Made by a program: the position numbers and the translations under genes
Source of the DNA: Roseburia sp.
GTDB lineage: Bacteria > Bacillota > Clostridia > Lachnospirales > Lachnospiraceae
Assembly (NCBI GenBank): GCA_030844625.1
Contig: JAUUNJ010000134.1
Span: 1 to 6,880, forward strand
DNA length: 6,880 nt
Direction: 5' to 3'
Shown here: piece by piece, positions 1 to 4,927 of the stretch
How the letters are laid out: each line of letters opens with the position of its first letter
Numbering within the stretch: the stretch's first letter is position 1
Notes under the pieces: generated by a model
Told to the model about the DNA's origin: nothing
Databases searched by the model: none
What the model saw: only the letters and a program-made list of their open reading frames with translations

Positions 1-394
1 CACTAACAATTCTTTCTGCATCAAAAACAAATGGAATTGTTTTTCCATTTTTTCTTATTTCTTCGCCATTTAATGCATTAATCCAATATGATTTTGTACC
101 ATCAGTAATAATTAATAGTTTACATAAACATCTTGCAACTTCAAGTTCTTGCTTTATTGCCTTATCAATTTTTGTCTTGCTTGAAAGTTCTTCAGGTGTC
201 TTATATTCTATAACCGCCTTTACAATGCCACCTGGCAATACAATAAGACCATCTGGTCTTTTATTAAGAAGATTTTTAGAGTATTTGTTAATAACTTTAG
301 CTTTTTTCAATTGATTTAATGTAGTATTACCTAATCGATAATACATATATCTTCCTATCCAAAATGGAGTTGTTTGTAATAACTCTTCACTCAT
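1..394 (-). CDS. Restriction enzyme N-terminal nuclease domain (type I/IIG-like), partial
   Basis: The first 131 codons of a longer gene are open to the left edge, so the C-terminus is not visible. Residues 47-65 read PDG, then 13 residues, then EYK. This matches the D-Xn-E-x-K active site of PD-(D/E)xK nucleases. It is followed by a helix with KQELEVAR and a strand-like LLIITDG, the order seen in the N-terminal nuclease domain of HsdR-type and of nuclease-methylase (type IIG, N-6 DNA methylase) proteins. A methylase domain would be expected next but lies outside the window. The ATG at 394 has GGAGG nine bases upstream, inside the preceding gene, which it overlaps by 8 bases (ATGAGTGA), so translation is probably coupled. 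The DNA is more AT-rich than the relaxase region, which may indicate separate acquisition. Nuclease fold fairly sure; exact restriction type not. Confidence 0.62.
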   Translation of the reverse strand, partial: MSEELLQTTPFWIGRYMYYRLGNTTLNQLKKAKVINKYSKNLLNKRPDGLIVLPGGIVKAVIEYKTPEELSSKTKIDKAIKQELEVARCLCKLLIITDGTKSYWINALNGEEIRKNGKTIPFVFDAERIVS

Positions 395-584
395 TCTCAC
401 TTTCCTCCACATGCTTATTTCTCGTTTGCTGTAAATAAATATCAATATCCTTTTTTTGTATTCTCCAAGATCCCCCTACTTTAGAAGCTATCAAAAGTTT
501 CTTCTCAATAAGTCTTCTAACAGTCTTATCACAAACTTTTAAATATTCTGCTGTCTGAGGTACAGTCAAAATTTCATCAATCAT
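387..584 (-). CDS. Small MerR/excisionase-fold DNA-binding protein
   Basis: This is a 65-residue protein. Residues 5-50 (LTVPQTAEYLKVCDKTVRRL, then a wing ending SWRIQKKDIDIYL) form the winged helix-turn-helix typical of the excisionase/MerR-like HTH_17 family. The acidic tail after residue 55 is probably disordered. The start ATG has AGAGGG about six bases upstream and a near-consensus promoter just before it. It is the first gene of a two-gene unit with the nuclease-like gene, overlapping it by 8 bases. That position suggests a controller of the restriction gene or of its own promoter, by analogy with restriction-modification controller proteins, although those are usually XRE-type. An alternative is an excisionase for another element. 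The fold is clear; the role is inferred. Confidence 0.75.
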   Translation of the reverse strand: MIDEILTVPQTAEYLKVCDKTVRRLIEKKLLIASKVGGSWRIQKKDIDIYLQQTRNKHVEESENE

Positions 585-603
585 ATAATTTCCCTCTTTT
601 TTT

Positions 604-632
604 ATAATATCATGTTGAAAAATTAATGTAAA
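604..632 (-). promoter_or_regulatory. Promoter of the HTH/restriction unit
   Basis: On the minus strand, TTTACA (627-632) and TATTAT (604-609) are separated by exactly 17 bases. The predicted start near 597 leaves a leader of about 13 bases that is almost entirely ribosome binding site. Seen in sequence; activity inferred. Confidence 0.65.
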
Positions 633-652
633 TGAATCTTTTGATTTTCCAG

Positions 653-682
653 GACAATCTTAGACATTTTAGGACATATTCT
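653..682. repeat. Three GACA repeats phased at 10 bp
   Basis: The units GACAATCTTA, GACATTTTAG and GACATATTCT start at 653, 663 and 673, an exact 10-base period, so every GACA lies on the same face of the helix. The array sits about 20 bases upstream of the -35 box of the minus-strand HTH promoter, where an activator or cooperative repressor would bind. No binding protein can be assigned. Confidence 0.45.
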
Positions 683-690
683 TTTAAATC

Positions 691-709
691 AAATAATAAA
701 ATATTATTT
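691..709. repeat. AT-only perfect palindrome
   Basis: AAATAATA (691-698) and TATTATTT (702-709) are perfect 8-base arms around AAA. Flanking AATC (687-690) and GATT (715-718) could extend it with a bulge. All base pairs in the arms are A-T, so this may be an operator, a weak hairpin or composition alone. The rest of 585-833 shows no ORF with a start and ribosome binding site. Confidence 0.3.
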
Positions 710-751
710 CCTTTGATTAAATTTTCTAAACAGCTTGTTGCAATGTATAGG

Positions 752-782
752 TTGCGATTTTTCTCTCCTTTTTCGCTATAAT
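752..782 (+). promoter_or_regulatory. Candidate promoter of first XRE gene
   Basis: A perfect TATAAT lies at 777-782, with a weak TTGCGA at 752-757 (19-base spacer). Transcription would start near 789, placing the palindrome at 794-811 directly downstream of the start. The -10 is convincing; the -35 is poor. Confidence 0.5.
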
Positions 783-793
783 CAGAATGTAAT

Positions 794-811
794 TGTTATA
801 AATGCATAACA
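794..811. promoter_or_regulatory. Palindromic operator, copy 1 (TGTTAT-N6-ATAACA)
   Basis: Perfect 6-base arms TGTTAT (794-799) and ATAACA (806-811) flank a 6-base centre. The same palindrome with 7-base arms lies at 1783-1802, upstream of the paralogous gene. Its place between the -10 box and the ribosome binding site, and its recurrence only before these two related regulators, point to an autoregulatory operator for the XRE proteins. Confidence 0.6.
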
Positions 812-833
812 TAAACAGTGAAAGGATTTCCAC

Positions 834-1082
834 ATGTCACAGAAAATCAAACAAGACCTTCAAATAGGGCACAACATCCGGAATATGAGAAAAGCAAGCA
901 ACCTCACACAGGAACAGGTTGTTGCGAAATTACAATTACTAAATATAGATATTTCTCGTAGCGCCTATGCACAGATTGAGTGTGGCACTTACAATATCCG
1001 TATCAGTGAACTAGCTGCATTAAAGCAAATTTTCCATGTGGATTATAATGACTTCTTTGAAGGAATCACATTAGACACATAA
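834..1082 (+). CDS. Short XRE-family repressor-like protein (first copy)
   Basis: This 82-residue protein is nearly all one Cro/C1-type helix-turn-helix domain. Residues 11-35 (IGHNIRNMRK, then LTQEQVVAKL) form the first helices. After a loop, ISRSAYAQIE makes the recognition helix and ELAALKQIFHVDYNDFF closes the fold. There is no oligomerisation, protease or metal domain, so it should act simply as a DNA-binding dimer. AAAGGA lies seven bases before the ATG. It is preceded by the palindrome at 794-811, expected to be its own operator. By my alignment it matches 54 of 81 residues of the broken gene at 1818-2062 once that gene's frame is repaired. It converges with the minus-strand small genes, its stop being 7 bases from theirs. 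The targets are unknown. Confidence 0.85.
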   Translation: MSQKIKQDLQIGHNIRNMRKASNLTQEQVVAKLQLLNIDISRSAYAQIECGTYNIRISELAALKQIFHVDYNDFFEGITLDT

Positions 1083-1089
1083 TTCCTTT

Positions 1090-1389
1090 TTATTTTTCTC
1101 CAATAAGTTTCAGTTGCTTTAATATTACCAAACAGTCCAAAAACGCCGTCTTATAAGCACAATGTCCATAAGCTATGTTGCTTTCATCCATCGCATTCAT
1201 ATATTCTTGCATAAGTTCCTTTTCTTCATCCGATAACCCCAAACCACAATATACTTCCTCGATTTTCTCCTGCTCTTTTACGAAACCCATATATTCAGAG
1301 CATACTTCCGCTTCCTTTGCAATCCTCTCTGTTATCAACTCATCCACAATATTACCTAACAGCTTTTCCTCAATATTATTACCTATCAT
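1090..1389 (-). CDS. Small helical protein of unknown function (CAYKT motif), second of tandem pair
   Basis: This 99-residue protein starts at the ATG with AAAGGAG eight bases upstream. A longer frame reaching 1458 has no such site and would overlap the preceding gene. It is charged and predicted almost entirely helical, with no signal peptide or membrane segment. The C-terminal block has the motif CAYKTAFLDC at residues 77-86. From LSD (52-54) to the end it aligns without gaps with the gene just upstream, about 19 identities in 46. It follows that gene after 29 bases, so the two form one transcript. The general pattern, an LSDEEKEL helix followed by a Y-rich helix near the C-terminus, recalls small DUF6809-like proteins of clostridial elements, but I am not sure of that family. 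Function unknown. Confidence 0.7.
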   Translation of the reverse strand: MIGNNIEEKLLGNIVDELITERIAKEAEVCSEYMGFVKEQEKIEEVYCGLGLSDEEKELMQEYMNAMDESNIAYGHCAYKTAFLDCLVILKQLKLIGEK

Positions 1390-1418
1390 AGCAAGCTCTC
1401 CTTTATATTTCCCAACAA

Positions 1419-1706
1419 TTACCCCAGAATTTGTAACGCTCTGAGTATTAAAATGCAATCTCTAAATCCTGTTTTGTACGCGCATGTCTCATATGCTGCT
1501 TCCTTCTCTCCTAAAATATGCAACAATCTTTCTACAACATTTTTCTTATCATCCGAAAGATACATTTCAAACTGTTTCTGGCTTAAATCTCTTCTTATCC
1601 GTGCTTTTTCAAGAAACACTTTATCTTCCTTTAATGCCTCTTCCACATTCTCCCGAATCAGCATCTGAAATATATTCTCCATGATTTCTTCCCTCATTAC
1701 GCTCAT
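1419..1706 (-). CDS. Small helical protein of unknown function (CAYKT motif), first of tandem pair
   Basis: This 95-residue protein starts at the ATG whose ribosome binding site AAAGGAG ends seven bases upstream. The frame is open back to 1802, but that part runs through the promoter and operator and is not expected to be translated. The N-terminal two thirds is a charged helix-rich segment. The C-terminus carries CAYKTGFRDC at residues 75-84, shared with its downstream paralog. The two cysteines and the invariant Y-K-T, F and D could build a packing surface or a metal or disulfide site, but nothing shows which. The gene is read from its own near-consensus promoter and is divergent from the broken XRE gene across a shared palindrome, so it is probably controlled by an XRE protein. 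Function unknown. Confidence 0.72.
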   Translation of the reverse strand: MSVMREEIMENIFQMLIRENVEEALKEDKVFLEKARIRRDLSQKQFEMYLSDDKKNVVERLLHILGEKEAAYETCAYKTGFRDCILILRALQILG

Positions 1707-1746
1707 TTTTTTCTCCTTTCTACTTTTTTGCAAGGTATTCATTGCA

Positions 1747-1775
1747 ATTATAAGACGGACTTGGAGTAAAATCAA
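1747..1775 (-). promoter_or_regulatory. Promoter of the CAYKT small-gene pair
   Basis: On the minus strand, TTGATT (1770-1775) and TATAAT (1747-1752) are 17 bases apart. The palindrome at 1783-1802 begins only 7 bases upstream of the -35 box, so a bound regulator could affect this promoter as well as the divergent XRE gene. Confidence 0.7.
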
Positions 1776-1782
1776 CAAAAAG

Positions 1783-1802
1783 TTGTTATGAATACATAAC
1801 AA
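1783..1802. promoter_or_regulatory. Palindromic operator, copy 2 (TTGTTAT-N6-ATAACAA)
   Basis: Perfect 7-base arms at 1783-1789 and 1796-1802 flank the centre GAATAC. It is the same site as at 794-811. It lies between the two divergent transcription units and overlaps a plausible plus-strand -10 (TGTTAT 1784-1789, with TTGGAG 17 bases upstream at 1761-1766), which suggests repression of the XRE gene. Confidence 0.62.
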
Positions 1803-1817
1803 GCCAAAGAGGTATTT

Positions 1818-2062
1818 ATGTCACAAAAAATTAAACAGGATTATGTATCGGCTCTAATATTCGTAAAATTCGCAAATTAAACAAAATGACACAGGAACAG
1901 ATTGTTGCAAAATTACAGTTAATGGGTATCAACATTTCCCGGAGCATCTATTCCCAAATTGAATGTGGCAACTACAATATAAAAGCCAGTCAACTCATTG
2001 CCCTTAAGGAAATTTTCAACGTTGATTATGAAGATTTCTTTGATGGGCTTTCTATAAAATAA
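1818..2062 (+). pseudogene. XRE-family repressor gene, second copy, frameshifted
   Basis: The ATG follows AGAGG and encodes MSQKIKQD, identical to the first eight residues of the gene at 834. One base is then missing near 1842 (CAGGATTATGTATCGG). In the original frame translation stops within about 13 codons. With one base restored, the rest reads IGSNIRKIRK, MTQEQIVAKL and so on to a stop at 2060-2062, giving an 81-residue XRE domain about 67% identical to the first copy (54 of 81 by hand). The length of 245 bases is exactly one short of a multiple of three. The remainder of the frame is undamaged, so the lesion is very recent or a sequencing error. An internal ATG would omit the first helix, so a functional shorter product is unlikely. 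Confidence 0.8.
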
Positions 2063-2076
2063 GGTAGCCCACAACA

Positions 2077-2101
2077 CAAAAGAGCGGATTTCTCCGCCCT
2101 T
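2077..2101 (-). terminator. Rho-independent terminator of the relaxase gene
   Basis: On the minus strand the stem GGGCGGA, loop GAAA, stem TCCGCTC (one G-U pair) is followed by TTTTG. It begins about 38 bases after the relaxase stop codon. On the plus strand the same hairpin follows the broken XRE gene by about 20 bases but has a weaker U-run, so it may work in both directions. Confidence 0.75.
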
Positions 2102-2138
2102 AAAATATCGTTTTGCAAACATTATATTTTTGAACACT

Positions 2139-3470
2139 TTATCTTCTCTTAATTTCATCCCTATCTGCGATATCAGCAATTCTCTCATACGTCTGCCTCG
2201 GTAAATACTCTTTAAAATAATCCAATCTCCTACTATCTTCCCTTAACAATTCATTTTCCCTATCTAATTCCTCATACCGCTCGTCTTGATACTTTTGCCT
2301 ATTCTTAAGTTCTTTGCACTCCCACTTTAAATCCTCATTCTCTTCTTTAACTGTTTCCAACTCTCTTTGGACTTTCTTAAGCTCTGCAAAACAACTTTTT
2401 GCCCTTGCCACAATTACATTGACTAGGCTCCATACTTTATTAAAAAAAGGCTTCACAATTTTTTCCCTATATGTCTTTGCACTCATGAATCCCGACGGTT
2501 CTTCCGGACCTTTGGTAACCATATATCGTAAAGAATCTATTTCTTCATCTCCTAAACTTGCTATTGCACGAACCTCTTGCAGATTTTCCTCTGTCTTTTT
2601 CAGCTCCTGCTCCAACTCTTTCTTTTCCTGTATAAAGGAAATACTTTCACACATAGCTTCTCTATTCCGCTTTTCCAATTCCTCTCTATCTGACTTCAAT
2701 ATTTTGATATCATCTTTGATTTCCTCCCGTTCCCCTTTTAGCACAGAATTGTCAAATTCCAATCTTTCCTTTTTAACTGTTTCCTGCTTCACCTTATATT
2801 CCATAACAGAAAGATCGTGATTTCTTCCTTTTTGCTTTTCCTTAAACTCCATATTCAGATACTTGATTACACATGCTTCTGCGATTTCTCGCAGCTCCCC
2901 TTGTAATACCTTCGATAAAGTTTCCTGCGTAAACACCGACCGTTTTGACACTTTTGTTTCCAATCCTCTCTTGAATCCTCTTCCAACTGGAACACCTACC
3001 ACATGCATATGTGGACTTGCTTCGTCATAGTGTACTACTGCATTCGCCACAACAAAGTCCGGCATATATTGTCCTAAATACCATAAAATCAAATCGTAAA
3101 CATTATCTATATTTTCTCGTTCAAACTGATGCGTTTCCCAAAACTCCTTATCCCCCACTTGAAAAATAATCTCCACTGCCATGTCCTGCTGTTTTTCTGC
3201 TACATGACTGAAATAATCTTTAATCTTTCTGTCCTCTCTTGTCTGCTTTGCATTGTATTCTTTCAATGCTTCGTCAAACTCTTTCCGGTAAACTCTTTTT
3301 ACATCTTTCATCAAATTATCCGTTCCATGCAATAAAACAACTTCTTTCTGACTGTAATCTGACGAATGATATTTTCTCAAATTATGCTTTGCCACACCAG
3401 CTAGTTTTGCTTTACTTGTAATGGCACTTTTCTTGTTACTGATGTGAGCACTGTATGAAATCTGCTCCAT
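2139..3470 (-). CDS. MobV-family relaxase (Mob/Pre plasmid recombination family)
   Basis: This 443-residue protein nicks one DNA strand at the origin of transfer and pilots it into the recipient. The family's motifs are visible in order: HNLR at 29-32, matching the HNxR motif of MobM-type proteins, and HYDEASPHMH at 147-156, the metal-binding HxDExxPHxH signature. LSKVLQGELREI at 185-196 then corresponds to the region after that motif in pMV158 MobM. From about 222 to 310 and again 360 to 420 the sequence is highly charged with heptad character, giving the long coiled-coil tail usual in this family. Length is normal. The ATG has AAAGGAGG nine bases upstream. It is the last gene of its strand block before a terminator, and the repeat cluster just upstream (3714-3815) is its likely target. 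No type IV coupling protein is present, so transfer would need a helper element. Confidence 0.9.
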   Translation of the reverse strand: MEQISYSAHISNKKSAITSKAKLAGVAKHNLRKYHSSDYSQKEVVLLHGTDNLMKDVKRVYRKEFDEALKEYNAKQTREDRKIKDYFSHVAEKQQDMAVEIIFQVGDKEFWETHQFERENIDNVYDLILWYLGQYMPDFVVANAVVHYDEASPHMHVVGVPVGRGFKRGLETKVSKRSVFTQETLSKVLQGELREIAEACVIKYLNMEFKEKQKGRNHDLSVMEYKVKQETVKKERLEFDNSVLKGEREEIKDDIKILKSDREELEKRNREAMCESISFIQEKKELEQELKKTEENLQEVRAIASLGDEEIDSLRYMVTKGPEEPSGFMSAKTYREKIVKPFFNKVWSLVNVIVARAKSCFAELKKVQRELETVKEENEDLKWECKELKNRQKYQDERYEELDRENELLREDSRRLDYFKEYLPRQTYERIADIADRDEIKRR

Positions 3471-3525
3471 AAATACCTTCCTCCTTTATCTGTTTTCTGT
3501 ATAATCTCTTTCTTAATAACTTCAT
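3436..3525 (-). CDS. Candidate 29-residue leader peptide overlapping the relaxase start
   Basis: This short ORF begins at an ATG with AAAAGGAG ten bases upstream and reads MKLLRKRLYRKQIKEEGIYG and onward to a stop inside the relaxase gene, overlapping it by 35 bases in another frame. The relaxase ribosome binding site lies within it. The product is strongly basic (seven K/R in the first 12 residues). A good ribosome binding site, and an ATG two bases after the stop of the preceding micro-ORF, suggest translation coupling that feeds or limits relaxase synthesis. It might instead be a chance ORF in purine-rich DNA. No family recognised. Confidence 0.35.
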   Translation of the reverse strand: MKLLRKRLYRKQIKEEGIYGADFIQCSHQ

Positions 3526-3527
3526 TT

Positions 3528-3638
3528 TCAAAAATCTCCTTTTGCAGTTTTCTCCCAAGTTTTTATACTCAAGAAAAATCTCCCCTTGAATAATTCTTCT
3601 TTGTCCACATCCCCAATGCTCACTTTTTTCATTCCCAT
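3528..3638 (-). CDS. Candidate 36-residue micro-ORF upstream of the relaxase
   Basis: The frame reads MGMKKVSIGDVDKEELFKGR, then about 16 more residues to a TGA at 3528-3530, two bases before the ATG of the next micro-ORF. Its composition is protein-like (charged, with one Trp and one Tyr-free hydrophobic core). No clear ribosome binding site precedes the ATG at 3638. A GTG at 3653 in the same frame has GGGGAG only two bases before it. Its stop region carries the ribosome binding site of the next ORF. No family recognised; it may be a regulatory leader or not translated. Confidence 0.25.
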   Translation of the reverse strand: MGMKKVSIGDVDKEELFKGRFFLSIKTWEKTAKGDF

Positions 3639-3713
3639 TTTCTTATCTGCCACATCTCCCCGTCTGCTCAACACACCCTCTCATCCCACCCAATTCTGTT
3701 GCCCACACATTTC

Positions 3714-3815
3714 TTATCATTAAAGCTCTGCTATTAATGATAACCCTCTAACACTTTCGGCAAGCCAAAAGTGCGGGGGCTCTGCCGAGAGCTTATACGG
3801 CGCATTAAAGCGCCG
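3714..3815. other. Probable origin of transfer (oriT) with four hairpins
   Basis: Four inverted repeats are packed in 102 bases. They are TTATCATTAA/TTAATGATAA (3714-3723, 3734-3743); CACTTT/AAAGTG with nested GGC/GCC (3752-3773); GCTCT-GCCG-AGAGC (3779-3792); and CGGCGC/GCGCCG around ATTAAA (3798-3815). AAGCTCT in the first loop region (3723-3729) can also pair with AGAGCTT (3788-3794). MobV origins consist of such hairpins upstream of the mob gene, and this block ends about 245 bases before the relaxase start. On the minus strand the second hairpin ends in AGTGTTA (3749-3755), resembling the AGTGTG/TTA nick region of pMV158. The position is well supported; the exact nick is a guess. Confidence 0.6.
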
Positions 3816-3860
3816 AAATACATTACTATACGCATATTTCTATTTCATTTCCCTAATGGC

Positions 3861-3897
3861 ATTTATTTCCGCCCCAACATTCCTCCCGGAAATAAAT
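3861..3897. repeat. 11-bp perfect inverted repeat
   Basis: ATTTATTTCCG (3861-3871) and CGGAAATAAAT (3887-3897) are perfect arms around a 15-base spacer. It lies between the oriT hairpins and the tnpV terminator and shares its right arm with the direct repeat recurring at 4031. It may be a relaxosome-protein binding site. Confidence 0.5.
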
Positions 3898-4046
3898 TTT
3901 CCACTACTACATTTCTGTATAAGTACCATATGATTTTTCAGTTTCCACTACTACCTGCCCCTCTGCAACCATACAGTCCTTCCATACAGAAGTGTATTTC
4001 CCACTATCAGTTTTCCATATGGTTTCCGGTCGGAAATAAACTTTCC
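3887..4046. repeat. Two sets of direct repeats flanking the oriT block
   Basis: CGGAAATAAAYTTTCC occurs at 3887-3902 and 4031-4046 with one difference in 16. TTTCCACTACTAC occurs at 3898-3910 and 3942-3954 without difference. CCATATG occurs near 3927 and again near 4015. The whole stretch 3816-4063 lacks any ORF with a start and ribosome binding site on the minus strand. The plus-strand open frame there is the complement of this and of tnpV and looks non-coding. The repeats resemble iteron-like binding sites for a relaxosome accessory protein. Confidence 0.45.
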
Positions 4047-4063
4047 CCTATGGAACTATCAAG

Positions 4064-4110
4064 CCAAAACAAGACGGTTCAAAATCTTTCAGATTTCGTT
4101 CCGCCTTGTT
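4064..4110 (-). terminator. Large rho-independent terminator after tnpV
   Basis: On the minus strand a 10-bp stem (AACAAGGCGG with CCGTCTTGTT, one G-U) continues past a two-base mismatch into a further 8-bp stem closed by a GAA loop, and ends in TTGTTTTGG. It starts 27 bases after the tnpV stop, so it should end the xis-int-mobC-tnpV transcript before the oriT. Confidence 0.75.
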
Positions 4111-4136
4111 CTTTTCAATCAGAAATTTATAACGTG

Positions 4137-4547
4137 TTATCTCACCTTATGAACAATCTCATTCCTCACAATCTCCTCCGCCATCATTCTTCCCTGCTCT
4201 CTTACCTGATAAGTTTTCCAAAATCCCTCACACTGCTCCCTATGCTTTTCGTAATACTTATTTTGCAATCTACCTATCATTTCCCCAGCTTCTTCATCCA
4301 CATCACGAGCTATCTTTTTTAGTTCTCCCGATATCAGCAATCTTCTGTATCGAACCTTATCCACCGATTCCAAATACCGCATCCATTCTCTCCCCCAACG
4401 ACCAACATAAACATTACTTTCTAATTCATCACCCAGAATTAATTTTGGATAATATAATCCTTCTTCCTCATAATACTCAATGCCATTTTCCACAAAGACC
4501 GTTTCAGCCTCTATTATTTCCTTAACCGTATTATTTTTGTATCTCAT
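4137..4547 (-). CDS. TnpV-like transposon-encoded protein
   Basis: This 136-residue protein matches the small TnpV family found in clostridial mobilizable elements such as Tn4451. Hallmarks are a short GIEYYEEEGLYYPKL-type N-terminal strand pair (about residues 22-36), then GRWGREWMRYLE (49-60), then YRRLLISGEL (67-76). A long helix through EEAGEMIGRLQ follows, with a C-terminal MAEEIVRNEI. The family's biochemical role is not established. It always travels with recombinase and mobilization genes, so an accessory role in excision or mobilization is inferred. The start has AAAGGA about nine bases upstream. It follows mobC after 23 bases and is the last gene before a strong terminator. It is slightly longer than usual through an extended N-terminus. 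No damage is visible. Confidence 0.8.
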   Translation of the reverse strand: MRYKNNTVKEIIEAETVFVENGIEYYEEEGLYYPKLILGDELESNVYVGRWGREWMRYLESVDKVRYRRLLISGELKKIARDVDEEAGEMIGRLQNKYYEKHREQCEGFWKTYQVREQGRMMAEEIVRNEIVHKVR

Positions 4548-4570
4548 ACAACTACATCCTTTCCCGTTTT

Positions 4571-4927
4571 TTATTTGTCATTTTCACTCCACAGATATTT
4601 TGCTCCGTCCAGCATCCATATTACCGCTTCCAGCAGATTTAAATAATCTTCTGCCACAGTTTCCATATCTGCCTCTGCAATCGAAAAATCATTACTCTGT
4701 ATCTGTTCATACATCCTTTCCATATTTATCTGCATACTGTGAAGTTCCTCAACTAAAGGAAAAATATTTTCTCTCTTTCCCACAACACACACCTTGTTAT
4801 AAATACACGAACGGGTAAAATAATCTTTTTTCTGCATTCCGCTGACTTTAATTTTTGCTTCTATCTCTTTTCTCTGACTATCGCTTATCCGAAAACTGAT
4901 TGTCGGATATTTGTGTACTCCCGGCAT
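4571..4927 (-). CDS. MobC-like relaxosome accessory protein (ribbon-helix-helix)
   Basis: This 118-residue protein opens with PTISFRISDSQRKEIEAKIK (residues 8-27), a beta strand followed by a helix as in ribbon-helix-helix DNA-binding domains. MQKKDYFTRSCI, the second helix of that fold, comes next. The rest (IFPLVEELHSMQINMERMYE and onward) has the leucine/methionine-rich helices of plasmid mobilization protein MobC and its relatives. Those proteins bind near oriT and help the relaxase open the strands. Length is in the normal range. Its ATG directly abuts the integrase stop (TAAATG), with GGAGG inside the end of the integrase gene, so the two are translationally coupled. That ties relaxosome assembly to excision. 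Family assignment is from pattern, not search. Confidence 0.72.
   Translation of the reverse strand: MPGVHKYPTISFRISDSQRKEIEAKIKVSGMQKKDYFTRSCIYNKVCVVGKRENIFPLVEELHSMQINMERMYEQIQSNDFSIAEADMETVAEDYLNLLEAVIWMLDGAKYLWSENDK

Noticed and set aside
283..293. TATTTGTTAAT, identical to part of the xis-int repeat region, as a possible attachment-site half
   Set aside because: Only 11 AT-rich bases, inside the nuclease coding frame; expected by chance in DNA of this composition.
715..775. Possible remnant of a third CAYKT small gene, because AAAGGAG occurs on the minus strand at 765-771 upstream of the first XRE gene
   Set aside because: The following frame has no start codon and stops within about 11 codons, and the distance to the palindrome differs from the intact locus (about 34 versus 76 bases), so it is probably chance.
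1919..2188. Minus-strand 89-codon open frame
   Set aside because: It is antisense to the frame-repaired XRE pseudogene and crosses the relaxase terminator; no ribosome binding site.
2314..2820. Plus-strand 168-codon open frame
   Set aside because: It is the complement of the coiled-coil part of the relaxase; serine/phenylalanine-rich composition typical of antisense frames of Glu/Lys-rich genes.
4129..4140. ATAAC-GT-GTTAT near the tnpV stop as a third XRE operator
   Set aside because: The arms are in the opposite order with a 2-base centre, so it is not the GTTAT-N6-ATAAC site, and it is not at a promoter.
3771..4322. Plus-strand 183-codon open frame over the oriT-tnpV region
   Set aside because: No ribosome binding site, low-complexity hydrophobic/proline composition, and it runs antisense through hairpins, a terminator and the real tnpV gene.
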